The translations under genes and the position numbers were made by a program. A stretch of DNA of 64,000 nucleotides, taken from assembly GCA_913060495.1 (NCBI GenBank), contig CAJXRP010000018.1, forward strand, positions 1 to 64,000, given 5' to 3'. The stretch is from an uncultured Gammaproteobacteria bacterium (GTDB lineage: Bacteria; Pseudomonadota; Gammaproteobacteria; Pseudomonadales; Pseudohongiellaceae). The notes below the pieces were generated by a model. The model did no database searches, was not told the DNA's origin, and saw nothing but the letters and a program-made list of their open reading frames with translations. Shown piece by piece: positions 19,681 through 29,449 of this stretch (the first letter of the stretch is position 1; every line of letters begins with the position of its first letter).

Positions 19681-20676
19681 ATGTTCAGCAAGGTCGACGC
19701 CAACCAACTTAGACAGAACCTGCAGGGCATACAGTTCTTGCATGATGGTGCCGGGCCTAGCGTAGAGCTCGGCTCTGAGGCAGTGCAGATCTATTCGGCC
19801 TACGAGAAATTCTACGGTCTAAATTTCTTAGAACTGGACTCAGATCTAGAGTCAATGAGATCGACTATAGGTACCTTTTCTAGCGGAACCTATGAATTAG
19901 TTTGTCAGCACTTCCTGCCTTCAACACGTCCACCGCGCAAGACCGCATTTTTACTACATGGCTATTTCGATCATGCAGGTTTATATCGTCATTTGATAAA
20001 GCATCTGCTTAAGTCTGACATCGCCGTCATTATTTTCGATTTGCCTGGCCATGGATTATCCAGTGGCGCCATCGCAAGCATTAACTCATTTCAAGAATAC
20101 AGTGCTGCATTGCTAGCGTGTCTGAAGCTCGCTAAACAACAGAATGTTGCATCGCCCTGGATTGGAATAGGCCAAAGCACTGGCGGGGCGATCTTTATGG
20201 ATGCGCTGTTAGAGAGCGGCTTAGAAAAACAATTCTCATTGCAAAACTATATTCTGCTTGGCCCATTGCTCAGGCCGAAGCAGTGGTCGCGCTCCAAAAT
20301 TCTGTTTAGCCTGACCAGATTGTTTGTGGCGTCAACGCCGCGAAAATTTAGCAAGAATAGTCATGATGCAGAATTTTTGGAATTCCTCGAAAGCAAAGAC
20401 GAGTTACAGAGTAGGATTCTTCCCCGTGACTGGATTCAGGCTATGATTGATTACATCAATCGCTTTGAGGCAGCACCTCGCAACGAACAATCATTGCAGA
20501 TAGTTCAAGGAAGGGGGGATGGCACGGTTGAATGGAAGACGAATATCCCCGAAATACTGGCGAAGTTTCCAGGCTCCAAAGTTTATTGGGTCGATGAGGC
20601 CGGACACCATCTAGTCAACGAATCCTTACACTATCGTGAGCAGATCTTTGCGATCATAGATCGAATTCTAGAATAA
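19681..20676 (+). CDS. Alpha/beta hydrolase, monoacylglycerol-lipase-like
   Basis: 331 residues. The oxyanion region AFLLHGYFDHAGLYRHL, a strand-turn VIIFDLPGHGLSSG, the nucleophile elbow GIGQSTGGA with the catalytic Ser, and the C-terminal DEAGHHLVNES carrying the catalytic His give a complete alpha/beta hydrolase set of the Hydrolase_4 (lysophospholipase/monoglyceride lipase) type. No signal peptide is present, so it is probably cytoplasmic. Substrate unknown. It follows fba by 53 bp and its last 9 bp overlap the converging serA. Confidence 0.8.
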   Translation: MFSKVDANQLRQNLQGIQFLHDGAGPSVELGSEAVQIYSAYEKFYGLNFLELDSDLESMRSTIGTFSSGTYELVCQHFLPSTRPPRKTAFLLHGYFDHAGLYRHLIKHLLKSDIAVIIFDLPGHGLSSGAIASINSFQEYSAALLACLKLAKQQNVASPWIGIGQSTGGAIFMDALLESGLEKQFSLQNYILLGPLLRPKQWSRSKILFSLTRLFVASTPRKFSKNSHDAEFLEFLESKDELQSRILPRDWIQAMIDYINRFEAAPRNEQSLQIVQGRGDGTVEWKTNIPEILAKFPGSKVYWVDEAGHHLVNESLHYREQIFAIIDRILE

Positions 20677-21897
20677 GACCCTGCAACGAATAGTGCCAGT
20701 TACCTGATTCAGCTTCTGCAATGCGACTTCGCTATATTGCACGTCGATATCCATTACCACATAGCCGACATGCTCATTCGTTTGCAGATACTGCGAGCTA
20801 ATATTGATTCCAGTATTCGAGAACACGTTGTTAATCTCAGAGAGTACGCCAGGCACATTCTCGTGGATATGCAAGAGTCGATGCTTGCCAGGGTGTGCGG
20901 GCAATGTTACTTCAGGGAAATTGACCGAGGCAAAACTGGATCCGTTGTCACTGTACTTTATAAGCTTCTCTGCGACCTCGACTCCGATATTCTCTTGAGC
21001 CTCCATCGTGCTTCCACCTACATGGGGAGTGATAATGCAGTTTTCGAACTGACGTAGTGGGGATATAAACTCTTCCGCATTCGACTTCGGTTCCTGCGGA
21101 TAAACATCGATGGCAGCGCCAGCTAGGGCCTTTCTATCTAGTGCGCTAGCTAGGGCGTCGATATCAACTACTGAGCCGCGGGATGCGTTGATCAGGACCG
21201 ATTCAGGCTTCATCCAAGCTAACTGCTCGGCACCGACCATGTCTTGGGTCTGTGGTGTTTCTGGCACATGCAGGCTAACCACATCGCATTCGCGCATGAG
21301 TTCTTCAAGGGAGTCCATCTGTACCGCATTGCCTAGAGGCAGTTTGGTCACTACGTCGTACAAGTAAACTTTCATACCCATCGATTCGGCAAGCACACTT
21401 AATTGTGAGCCAATATTGCCATAACCCACGATGCCGAGCTTCTTGCCCCGGGTCTCAAAGGAGCCCTTGGCAGCTTTCTGCCAAACACCTCGATGCAGTA
21501 GCGCATTCTTTTCAGGAATGCCCCTCAAAAGCAAGATTGACTGGCCTATGACTAATTCGGCTACGCTACGTGTATTGGAGAACGGTGCATTGAAGATAGG
21601 TATACCGCGTATCAGTGCCGCATTCAGATCAACCTGATTCGTGCCAATGCAGAAGCAACCCACAGCCTGCAGTTTCTTAGACGCTGCAAACACGGACTCT
21701 GTGAGCTGCGTGCGAGAGCGAATACCAACAAAATGCGCGTCGGCGATTTTCTCCGCTAAAGCGTCACCCTCCAGTGAAGTTTTCAGGGCTTCGATATTCT
21801 CATAGCCCGACTTCTGTAGAGTGTTGATAGCGCTCTGGTGAACGCCTTCCAATAGCAGAAACTTAATTTTCCGCTTTTCTAAGGATTTTGGATTCAT
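20668..21897 (-). CDS. serA: D-3-phosphoglycerate dehydrogenase
   Basis: 409 residues from the ATG at 21897; the upstream in-frame extension to 22008 is not family-like, while MNPKSLEKRKIKFLLLEG matches the E. coli start (410 residues). Domains: substrate/NAD core with NAPFSNTRSVAELVIG, KKLGIVGYGNIGSQL for NAD, VSLHVPETPQTQ, and the catalytic His in CIITPHVGGST; then a C-terminal ACT domain from about residue 335 (LLHIHENVPGVLSEINN) for serine feedback. It makes 3-phosphohydroxypyruvate. Enzymes of this type can also reduce 2-oxoglutarate to D-2-hydroxyglutarate, which links it to the divergent neighbour. Confidence 0.96.
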   Translation of the reverse strand: MNPKSLEKRKIKFLLLEGVHQSAINTLQKSGYENIEALKTSLEGDALAEKIADAHFVGIRSRTQLTESVFAASKKLQAVGCFCIGTNQVDLNAALIRGIPIFNAPFSNTRSVAELVIGQSILLLRGIPEKNALLHRGVWQKAAKGSFETRGKKLGIVGYGNIGSQLSVLAESMGMKVYLYDVVTKLPLGNAVQMDSLEELMRECDVVSLHVPETPQTQDMVGAEQLAWMKPESVLINASRGSVVDIDALASALDRKALAGAAIDVYPQEPKSNAEEFISPLRQFENCIITPHVGGSTMEAQENIGVEVAEKLIKYSDNGSSFASVNFPEVTLPAHPGKHRLLHIHENVPGVLSEINNVFSNTGINISSQYLQTNEHVGYVVMDIDVQYSEVALQKLNQVTGTIRCRVLF

Positions 21898-22142
21898 AGG
21901 ATTAGATTCGTGGGTTGAGATTAATAGGTAGTGATTGTCTGTACTGAGCGCTAGCTGGGAGTAAGTTACAGCCCCTCTGATTACCATGAAGGCCGCCATA
22001 CCGGCCATCGAGAGCGATGCTCAAAAAGCTGGCGCATGGTAACATATTCTGCTTTTGCTATGCGCCGAGCCGCGCATTAATTCTAAAACCCAGCAGCAAT
22101 TGAAGCGGCAACTCAGGCAGCGACAGGGTAAAGGACAGGAAC

Positions 22143-23540
22143 ATGAATTGTAGTAAAGCAGTACTGTTGGAGAAGCTAGTTGAGATCGTAGGCGCCCAAT
22201 GGGTTAAGACCGACGCGAATGACCTGCAAAATTACGGCAAGGACTGGACCAAAGCCTATCCAGCAAACCCTGTGGCTATCGTGCTACCGAGTGATACTGA
22301 AGAAGTGATAGCAGTTGTGCAGTTGGCAAACCTGCATGAAATAGCGCTAGTTCCCTCTGGTGGTCGCACCGGCTTGAGTGGCGGCGCAGTGGCCTCGAAT
22401 GAGGAGTTGGTTGTCGCCTTCGACCGCATGAATAAGATTCTTGAGTTCAACGCCGCCGATAGGCAGCTTGTTTGCGAGCCCGGTGTAATTACTGAGCAAC
22501 TGCAGCAGTACGCAGAACAAGAAGGCCTGTTCTATCCAGTGGATTTTGCGTCTTCGGGTTCGAGCCAGCTAGGTGGTAACGTCTCGACCAATGCCGGCGG
22601 TATAAAAGTTATCCGTTACGGGATGACTCGCGAGTGGGTTAAGGGAATGAAGGTAGTCACTGGAAGTGGCGAGCTTCTCGATCTAAATCGTGGCCTGAGT
22701 AAGAATGCAACGGGCTATGACTTTCGTCATCTCTTTACCGGAGCAGAGGGAACGCTTGGTTTCGTAGTCGAGTTAACAGTGGCGCTTACCAACAAGCCGA
22801 AGGACCCGACTGTCTTAGTGCTGGGTGTAGAAAAGATGGAGCCCATAATGCAAGTGCTACAGGCATTTCAGGGCAAGCTGAATCTTACTGCATTCGAATT
22901 CTTCTCAGAGAAGGCGCTTAAGCATGTCATCGAAGAGAAACAACTGCAGCGACCGTTCGAGACAGAATCTGATTTCTATGCGCTAATCGAATTTGAAAAC
23001 CTGTCTGAGCAAGATATGGAAACGGCCATGAACTTGTTCGAGTCATGTCTTGAAGAAGGCTGGATTGTCGATGGCACTATTAGCCAGAATAGTACTCAGG
23101 CAAATAATCTTTGGCGGCTGCGTGAAGACATATCGGAAACCATCTCAAAGTTTACGCCTTACAAGAATGACATCTCTGTTAAGGTTTCTAAAGTTCCAGA
23201 ATTCTTACAAGAAGTGGACAGTTTAGTCACATCAGCGTATCCCGATTTCGAGATAATTTGGTTCGGTCACATAGGCGACGGAAACGTTCATCTAAATATT
23301 CTTAAGCCGGATACCTTAGCGGCAGAGGCGTTTTTCGAAGAGTGTGCAAAGGTTTCCGATCTGGTATTTGAGATCGTAGCCAAACACGGCGGAAGTATTT
23401 CTGCCGAACATGGCGTTGGTTTACTGAAGAAGCCATTTCTGCACTATTCACGCAGTGCTGCGGAGATAGCCTATATGAAAGCGATAAAGAAAATATTCGA
23501 TCCCAAGAATATTATGAACCCTGGAAAGCTATTCGATTAG
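22143..23540 (+). CDS. FAD-linked D-2-hydroxyglutarate dehydrogenase (GlcD family)
   Basis: 465 residues. The FAD-binding_4 domain has PSGGRTGLSGGAV and LGGNVSTNAGGIKVIRYG; the C-terminal FAD-oxidase domain has FGHIGDGNVHLNI (metal-binding histidines) and SISAEHGVGLLKK. The family includes D-lactate, glycolate and D-2-hydroxyglutarate dehydrogenases; length and pairing with serA favour the last. In Pseudomonas, D2HGDH drives the SerA reaction by re-oxidising D-2-hydroxyglutarate to 2-oxoglutarate and passing electrons to an electron-transfer flavoprotein. The gap to serA is 245 bp and could hold a shared control region. Confidence 0.82.
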   Translation: MNCSKAVLLEKLVEIVGAQWVKTDANDLQNYGKDWTKAYPANPVAIVLPSDTEEVIAVVQLANLHEIALVPSGGRTGLSGGAVASNEELVVAFDRMNKILEFNAADRQLVCEPGVITEQLQQYAEQEGLFYPVDFASSGSSQLGGNVSTNAGGIKVIRYGMTREWVKGMKVVTGSGELLDLNRGLSKNATGYDFRHLFTGAEGTLGFVVELTVALTNKPKDPTVLVLGVEKMEPIMQVLQAFQGKLNLTAFEFFSEKALKHVIEEKQLQRPFETESDFYALIEFENLSEQDMETAMNLFESCLEEGWIVDGTISQNSTQANNLWRLREDISETISKFTPYKNDISVKVSKVPEFLQEVDSLVTSAYPDFEIIWFGHIGDGNVHLNILKPDTLAAEAFFEECAKVSDLVFEIVAKHGGSISAEHGVGLLKKPFLHYSRSAAEIAYMKAIKKIFDPKNIMNPGKLFD

Positions 23541-23788
23541 TGTGACTGTTTATTCAACTATTAGATGGGCCATCGATGAAACCATGATGGCGCCATGCCA
23601 CGCGTTTACTGCTCTAGGTCGCCTGTGAGGACCCTCAATCAAGCTCCAAGAAGCCGTTACAATTTGCGACATTTAGTGTTTCCATCTGCTAATTTATAGG
23701 TATACACTGGATATTCGGTCGAATTTTCGCCGACGTATCGCTTTAATTAGCGCTTCGATTTCTAAAATTTTTAAGCACGAGAACAAGT

Positions 23789-23998
23789 ATGTCAGATTCA
23801 GTTGAGGGTACCGTTAAGTGGTTTAATGACGAGAAGGGTTTTGGTTTCATTGAGCAGGAAGGTGGCAAAGATGTATTCGTACATTTCAGCGCTATCAATG
23901 GCTCAGGAAGAAAAACTCTTCATGAAGGTCAGAAAGTAACCATGGAAGTCACCCAAGGCCAGAAAGGTCCTCAGGCAGAGAACGTAAACCCACTCTAA
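23789..23998 (+). CDS. CspA-family cold-shock protein
   Basis: 69 residues with a single cold-shock domain: RNP1 is KGFGFI and RNP2 is VFVHF, within a [18 protein letters not shown] start. These proteins bind single-stranded RNA or DNA and act as RNA chaperones. The gene stands alone, and the 248 bp ahead of it could provide a long structured leader as in cold-inducible csp genes, though I could not identify a cold box. The 180 bp to the converging rpiA hold nothing I recognise. Confidence 0.95.
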   Translation: MSDSVEGTVKWFNDEKGFGFIEQEGGKDVFVHFSAINGSGRKTLHEGQKVTMEVTQGQKGPQAENVNPL

Positions 23999-24178
23999 TA
24001 AGGTCTTCAACGACCCTATCTAAGTGGACTAACTGTCGATATTTGCTGGGATAAGAAAGAAAGCGAACATTCGTTCTAGAGCTTTGTCTTGATGATGCAT
24101 CGAGGCTGAATATCTAGAGATCGATACTTCACCTGCTTTTTATTTTTCCAAAGCAATTAGCCGCACTCTCTTTCATCA

Positions 24179-24850
24179 TCAGGGCAGGTATGTCTTGACC
24201 CCTGCGCTTGTGCCTAACAACAAGCGGTTAGCCCCTCGTTCTGCGAAAAGTCCATTACATACCACACCCGTTATCTGGTTGAGCTGAGTCTCCAGCTTTA
24301 TCGGATCGTGAATTTCCAGATTGTAGATATCGAGAATATTGTTGCCGTTATCGGTTACACAGCCTTCCCGATAGACAGGGTCGCCATCAAGTTTCACGAT
24401 CTCTCTTGCGACATAGCTGCGTGCCATTGGAATAACTTCTACTGGTAGGGGAAATTTACCTAGTACCGGCACCATTTTTGATTCGTCCGCGATGCACACA
24501 AATTCTTCGGACGCAGCAGCGATGATTTTCTCGCGCGTAAGCGCAGCTCCTCCCCCCTTGATAAGTTGTAACTGTTCATTGGTCTCGTCGGCGCCGTCGA
24601 CATAGACGCGCAAAGTACCAGCGCTATTCAGATCCAGCACGGGTATGCCCAGTTCTTTTAAGCGCCTAGCGGATTCTTCCGAGCTCGCTACTGTGGCGTA
24701 TATCTTGTGTTGAATTTTACCCAGTTCAGCGATAAACAGATTCGCCGTAGATCCAGTGCCAACACCAATAACTGTTTCCTTTTCCAGCAACGACTCTACA
24801 TATTCAAAGGCAGTTCGTGCTACGGCTTGCTTAAGCTCATCTTGTGTCAT
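24179..24850 (-). CDS. rpiA: Ribose-5-phosphate isomerase A
   Basis: 223 residues, standard for Rpi[15 protein letters not shown] is the phosphate-binding loop; [19 protein letters not shown] holds the active-site Asp pair, with the catalytic Glu region in [10 protein letters not shown]. It interconverts ribose-5-phosphate and ribulose-5-phosphate. It is 17 bp downstream of psd on the same strand and can be co-transcribed with it; its nearness to serA is a common gammaproteobacterial arrangement. Confidence 0.96.
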   Translation of the reverse strand: MTQDELKQAVARTAFEYVESLLEKETVIGVGTGSTANLFIAELGKIQHKIYATVASSEESARRLKELGIPVLDLNSAGTLRVYVDGADETNEQLQLIKGGGAALTREKIIAAASEEFVCIADESKMVPVLGKFPLPVEVIPMARSYVAREIVKLDGDPVYREGCVTDNGNNILDIYNLEIHDPIKLETQLNQITGVVCNGLFAERGANRLLLGTSAGVKTYLP

Positions 24851-24867
24851 GCTAATCCTTGTTCATT

Positions 24868-25731
24868 CTATTTGTGTTCGGAAGCAACCTGCCCTAGTAG
24901 CTGGCCCATTGCAACACTGGACGTGGCTGCCAGTGAAGTTTCAAAATTTATTGTGCCGTGCCCAAATAAAACGATGGCAGTTGAACCCAGCCGGAATCGC
25001 CCTAATTCGCCACCTAGAGGAAGCTCTACCGACGGGGCCTGATGTGAATAGTCGGTCTCTTGAATCTCCCGTTTTCCGGACCTCGGACAAACTTCTCCAG
25101 CCCATACTGTATCTATTCCGGCGACTATCATCGCGCCAACTAATATCACGGCCATGGCCCCCACCTCTGTTTCGAACAGGCAGATGAGTCGTTCATTTCT
25201 AGCAAACAAATTCGGCACGGCGTCGGCTGTGGTTTGATTCACCGAGAATAGTTTCCCTGGCACATATATCGTCTTCTTCAAGATTCCAGCCATCGGCATG
25301 TGCACGCGATGATAGTCTCTAGGGGAAAGGTAGATAGTAGCGAATTTTCCTTCCTGAAATAGCTCAGCCATTTGTGGGTCGCCACCAAGCAAGCTCTCGC
25401 AGCTGTAGTGCCTTCCCTTTGCCTGTAGAAGATTGCCGTCCATTATATCGCCCAGCTGACTAATCGCGCCGTCGGCAGGGCAAACAATGGCTCCGCTTGT
25501 ATTGGCAAGCGGCCTAGCTCCAGCCTGTAATTCTCGTGTAAAGAAGGCGTTGAAGTTCTCGAACTTTTCTATGTCTTGAATTTTCGCCTGACTCAAGTCC
25601 ACCTTGTAACGTTTGATGAAGGCGCGAATAAATAGTTTACGTAGCAGATGATTCTGCGCCAGCAGGCCAACTACTCGAGACAGCAGATGGTGTGGCAGCA
25701 GATATTGAAACAGTATGAATAGGCGCGACAT
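24868..25731 (-). CDS. psd: Phosphatidylserine decarboxylase proenzyme
   Basis: 287 residues. The self-cleavage motif LGST is near residue 252 (RFRLGSTAIVLFG) and generates the pyruvoyl group on Ser. Other features are NAFFTRELQAGARPL, VCPADGAISQLG and the YLSPRDYHRVHMP motif. It forms phosphatidylethanolamine at the inner membrane. It is 47 bp downstream of the sulfurtransferase gene; the order psd-rhodanese-rsgA-orn is shared with Pseudomonas. Confidence 0.96.
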   Translation of the reverse strand: MSRLFILFQYLLPHHLLSRVVGLLAQNHLLRKLFIRAFIKRYKVDLSQAKIQDIEKFENFNAFFTRELQAGARPLANTSGAIVCPADGAISQLGDIMDGNLLQAKGRHYSCESLLGGDPQMAELFQEGKFATIYLSPRDYHRVHMPMAGILKKTIYVPGKLFSVNQTTADAVPNLFARNERLICLFETEVGAMAVILVGAMIVAGIDTVWAGEVCPRSGKREIQETDYSHQAPSVELPLGGELGRFRLGSTAIVLFGHGTINFETSLAATSSVAMGQLLGQVASEHK

Positions 25732-25778
25732 AGAAAATCTTCAATCAAAAATTAATTTTTGTTAGTGCTCTTACAGTG

Positions 25779-26597
25779 CTAAATCTCAATCGGTACATCT
25801 GCATCATTTCCCCACTCAGACCATGAGCCATCGTAAGCCTTTATGTCATAACCAAGTATTTTTCCAACAAGGTAAGTTAGGCCAGAGCGATGATGGGTTT
25901 GACAATGAGTAATCACTTTCTTGTCTTTATTAATGCCTAGATCCTTAAGTCGCCGTTCAATATCTGGCAAAGGCTTAAGGCGCAAATCGTTCTCCCGGTC
26001 TTGAAGGTCAAGCCAGTTAAAATTAACGGCTCCTGGAATATGTCCGTTACGCAGAGCAGTAACTTTCGTTCCACTGAATTCCTCAGGGGCTCTAGCATCC
26101 CAAACGATGGAGCTAGAATCATCGATGCTTGCCAGCACCTCATCTTTAGAGACTAGTAACTCATCGTGAACAGTTACCGAATAGTTTGTAGCTGTTGCTA
26201 CTGGCTTGTCGACGTTTGATCTTGATAGAGGGAAGCCCATTTTTACCCAAGCGTTAAGTCCGCCGTCGATATAGGAATAATTTTTGTGCCCGATAATATC
26301 TAGCGTCCATAGTAATCGGCCAGCCCAACCTCCACCCTCATCATCATAGACGATGACGTGTTTGTCAGCGCTCAACCCAATCCGAGAAAAGAGGGCATCT
26401 AGTTTGTCTTTACTTGGCAATTTACCAACCGCAGGCTTTGTGCCGCTCATTAACTCCGCAGGCTCAACTAATAGTGAGCCGGGTATATGATGGACATCAA
26501 ATACAGATTGCTGCACGACAGCGACGAGTAAAAACTCGTCATCAATAGGCGATTCGTTGAAAGCCTCTGGGGATATTACGAGCGGTAGCGTAGTCAT
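25779..26597 (-). CDS. Two-domain rhodanese-type sulfurtransferase (RhdA-like)
   Basis: 272 residues with an inactive N-terminal rhodanese domain (VYDDEGGGWAGRLLW where the Cys loop would be) and a catalytic C-terminal domain with Cys232 in ITHCQTHHRSGLTYL. The CQTHHR loop is the type described for Azotobacter RhdA and is not the CGSGVT loop of mercaptopyruvate sulfurtransferases, so thiosulfate:cyanide-type sulfurtransfer is more likely. Substrate in the cell is unproven. Located between rsgA and psd, gaps 75 and 47 bp. Confidence 0.88.
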   Translation of the reverse strand: MTTLPLVISPEAFNESPIDDEFLLVAVVQQSVFDVHHIPGSLLVEPAELMSGTKPAVGKLPSKDKLDALFSRIGLSADKHVIVYDDEGGGWAGRLLWTLDIIGHKNYSYIDGGLNAWVKMGFPLSRSNVDKPVATATNYSVTVHDELLVSKDEVLASIDDSSSIVWDARAPEEFSGTKVTALRNGHIPGAVNFNWLDLQDRENDLRLKPLPDIERRLKDLGINKDKKVITHCQTHHRSGLTYLVGKILGYDIKAYDGSWSEWGNDADVPIEI

Positions 26598-26672
26598 TCC
26601 TATTTATCTCTCGTCACTATTTTCAACTGCTGTGAGCTGCCTACTTAATTCTTCGTTATCCTAAATCTAGCA

Positions 26673-27674
26673 TTACTCATTTAAGGAATCGACAATACGA
26701 AAATAGCTCTCAACACGCTCTTCCCTAATCTGACCGGCCTCTAAAGCGGCTTGAATTGCGCAACCGGGCTCCTGCCTATGAGAGCAATCTCTGAATTTGC
26801 AGGAACCGGCAAAGGGTCTAAATTCTATGAATCCGTCGAATACCTGCTGCTCATCTATGTGCCCAAGACCAAATTCCCGAATTCCGGGTGAATCGATCAG
26901 GTCGAATCCGGGCATATGATACAGGGAAGAGGTCGTTGTGGTGTGAGTGCCTCGATCCCAGGTCTCAGAAAGTGCCCCTACATCGGCGAGCTTTCCGCTA
27001 CTTAATTTGTTCAGCAAAGAGGATTTGCCCACGCCGGACTGTCCGACCAAAATTGTGGTCTGCTCGGCCAGTACCTGTTTCAGTTCCGGCATGCCGCGAC
27101 CATTTTCGGCAGACACTCTGTGAATAGAATAGCCAATATCACTGTAGACCGACAACATATTGTCCAAATCTGCCAATTCTTCCTCATTCAATAGATCTAG
27201 CTTGTTTAGCACCAGCACAGCACGCAGATGTAGCTGCTCGATTGCTACAAGATAGCGATCAATAAGACTTACATGAGGGGTTGGAGAGGAGGCGAACACG
27301 ACGAGCACTAGGTCTATATTGGCTGCGATAGCCTTGAATTGTCCTTCGGGGCTAGGGCGTCCGAAGAAGTTTCGGCGCTGACCTAAGGCTAAAATTACCC
27401 CGCCATCAGCGCCATCATCAGACCACACTACTAGATCGCCGGTAACCAGTTTAGGCAGGTTTGATCTCTGCGTGCACCGAATAGTACGACCCTCATCTTC
27501 ATCGAGAAGAGACTCAACATCTACATGCTGCCCGTAGTGGCTAATAATTCGACCATTGCAGTTTTCTAGTGAAGTTTGGGCAGCTTCAGAACTGGCATCA
27601 TCGTGCCCCAGCTCCTTGCGTTGGTTCTGCGAAATGCGCGCTAACTGGTGTTTGCTTAATCTTCTTTTGCTCAT
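26673..27674 (-). CDS. rsgA: Ribosome small-subunit GTPase RsgA
   Basis: 333 residues with the circularly permuted GTPase order: an OB-fold (about 35-100), then G4 LNKLDLL, then G1 VGQSGVGKSSLLNKL, G3 DSPGIREFG, and a C-terminal zinc site with CKFRDCSHRQEPGC. It helps late maturation of the 30S subunit. It diverges from orn, with 156 bp between it and the orn start. Confidence 0.95.
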   Translation of the reverse strand: MSKRRLSKHQLARISQNQRKELGHDDASSEAAQTSLENCNGRIISHYGQHVDVESLLDEDEGRTIRCTQRSNLPKLVTGDLVVWSDDGADGGVILALGQRRNFFGRPSPEGQFKAIAANIDLVLVVFASSPTPHVSLIDRYLVAIEQLHLRAVLVLNKLDLLNEEELADLDNMLSVYSDIGYSIHRVSAENGRGMPELKQVLAEQTTILVGQSGVGKSSLLNKLSSGKLADVGALSETWDRGTHTTTTSSLYHMPGFDLIDSPGIREFGLGHIDEQQVFDGFIEFRPFAGSCKFRDCSHRQEPGCAIQAALEAGQIREERVESYFRIVDSLNE

Positions 27675-27763
27675 CGACGGCCGGTAACTAGCATCATAGA
27701 GTCAGTAACTATTCAGGAGTGATCAAAGGATAAGATTATTGCATATTCCACTTGGGGAAGCTT

Positions 27764-27772
27764 TGCTACAAT
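27764..27772 (+). promoter_or_regulatory. Extended -10 candidate promoter for orn
   Basis: TGCTACAAT fits the TGn-TATAAT extended -10 with one mismatch and would start a leader of about 50 nt. No good -35 accompanies it. Confidence 0.4.
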
Positions 27773-27830
27773 CGTCGTGCACTCGATAACTTCACGTCAC
27801 ACTGACCAATGCTTAGCGCGGGAAATAGGA

Positions 27831-28373
27831 ATGGATAAAAGTCTAAATTTAATCTGGCTAGATCTGGAAATGACAGGTTTAAAGCCGGAGTCAGATCGTA
27901 TCATCGAGATCGCTACATTGGTTACAGATGCGAATCTGAACATTCTCGCCGAAGGCCCTGTGCTTGCTATAAAACAACCGGATGCCGCATTGGACGCGAT
28001 GGATGATTGGAATCAGAAACACCATGGTGCGTCGGGCTTGATAGACCGTGTGAAGAATAGTGATGTAGATGAGGAGGAGGCAACTCGGCAGACGATAGCG
28101 TTTCTATCTCAGTATTGTCCCAAAAACGCATCGCCCATGTGCGGCAATAGCATCTGTCAGGATCGCAGGTTCATGGCTAATTACATGCCAGAGCTAGAAG
28201 ACTATTTCCACTACCGTAATCTGGATGTGAGTTCCGTCAAAGAACTCGCGCGTCGCTGGAAGCCGGATATCTTGAAAGGCTTAGTAAAGCAGGGAGCGCA
28301 TCAAGCCATGGAAGATATTAGAGACTCAGTTAGCGAGCTAAAATACTACCGCGAACATTTTATCGACGCTTAG
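27831..28373 (+). CDS. orn: Oligoribonuclease
   Basis: 180 residues from the ATG at 27831, matching the 181 of E. coli; a GTG 54 bp upstream would add an unrelated leader. DEDDh exonuclease residues are visible: [11 protein letters not shown] (Asp, Glu), the [10 protein letters not shown] segment with Asp, and [10 protein letters not shown] with His and Asp. It degrades 2-5 nt RNAs and also pGpG, the end product of c-di-GMP breakdown. It converges with queG, 10 bp apart. Confidence 0.96.
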   Translation: MDKSLNLIWLDLEMTGLKPESDRIIEIATLVTDANLNILAEGPVLAIKQPDAALDAMDDWNQKHHGASGLIDRVKNSDVDEEEATRQTIAFLSQYCPKNASPMCGNSICQDRRFMANYMPELEDYFHYRNLDVSSVKELARRWKPDILKGLVKQGAHQAMEDIRDSVSELKYYREHFIDA

Positions 28374-28383
28374 GAATAAGTCG

Positions 28384-29436
28384 CTAAGATTCGTGCTGTA
28401 GGAGTGCCCATTCGATATGCTCGTTGACCATTTCCGAGACATTATTTAATCGCGCTTGTAGCGCGCCGATAATTGCTTTTGAGCTTGGAGCGTTCCCGAG
28501 AGCGACCGCAATATTGCGCAACCAACAGTCGTAACCGATTCTACGAATGGCCGAGCCTTCAGTCCTTCTCAGAAATTCTCGCTCCGACCAGCCAAATAGA
28601 TCCACTAATTGAGCATCATCTAGACTGTGCCTAGGGGTAAAGTCTTTCTCGGTTGTTGGTTCAGAAAATTTATTCCATGGGCAGACCAGTTGACAGTCGT
28701 CACAGCCGTAGATTCTATTGCCCATCGGTTTGCGAAATTCTACCGGGATAGAAGTACGTAGTTCGATTGTTAGATAAGAGATACACCGCGTAGCATCCAA
28801 CAGATTGGGTTTCACGAATGCATTTGTTGGACAAATATCGATGCAGGCAGAACAACTGCCACAGTGATCGGATACTTGCTCGTCAATTGGCAGCGGCAGG
28901 TCAGTAAATAACTCACCCAGAAAAAACCAGGACCCAGCCTGCTTGTTGATAAGCATGGTATTTTTACCGATCCAACCCATTCCAGATTTTTCGGCGAGTG
29001 CGCGCTCAAGAACTGGAGCACTGTCGACGAAGGCGCGATAGCCAAACGGCCCCGCAACATCTTGAATTCTTCGAGCGAACTTTTGCAAGCGTTTACGAAT
29101 CAACTTGTGATAGTCACGGCCTCGAGCATAGCGTGAGACGTACGCTTTACCGGTATTCTGCATGGAATCAAGGGAATCGTCTGACTCAAAAGCATAATCT
29201 AAGCGAACGCAGACAACACGAATCGTGCCGGGAACCAACTGTTCAGGGTGACACCGCTTGTCGTGGTTCTCCGCCATATACGACATGGCGCCATGATAGT
29301 TTCGATCTATCCATTCTTCTAAGTGGTGTTCGTACTTACTTAGATCGATATCTGTAATGCTTACTTCCTGGAAACCTAGTTCGACACCCCAATCTTTGAT
29401 GTCGGCGGCAAGTTGCTTGAAATCGATCTCAGTCAT
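28384..29436 (-). CDS. queG: Epoxyqueuosine reductase
   Basis: 350 residues. Two [4Fe-4S] clusters are encoded by CGSCSACIDICPTNAF and CDDCQLVCPWNKF; the cobalamin-binding N-terminal half contains YHGAMSYM and ARGRDYHKLIRKRL. The C-terminal HEAT-like tail is present. It reduces epoxyqueuosine to queuosine in tRNA at wobble G34. It is 13 bp downstream of the aminotransferase gene on the same strand. Confidence 0.95.
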   Translation of the reverse strand: MTEIDFKQLAADIKDWGVELGFQEVSITDIDLSKYEHHLEEWIDRNYHGAMSYMAENHDKRCHPEQLVPGTIRVVCVRLDYAFESDDSLDSMQNTGKAYVSRYARGRDYHKLIRKRLQKFARRIQDVAGPFGYRAFVDSAPVLERALAEKSGMGWIGKNTMLINKQAGSWFFLGELFTDLPLPIDEQVSDHCGSCSACIDICPTNAFVKPNLLDATRCISYLTIELRTSIPVEFRKPMGNRIYGCDDCQLVCPWNKFSEPTTEKDFTPRHSLDDAQLVDLFGWSEREFLRRTEGSAIRRIGYDCWLRNIAVALGNAPSSKAIIGALQARLNNVSEMVNEHIEWALLQHES

Positions 29437-29449
29437 GTAGGGGTTCTAC

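Noticed and set aside
23999-24178. GGTC/GACC pairing after the cold-shock gene as a terminator
   Set aside because: Stem of only 4-5 bp and no T tract.
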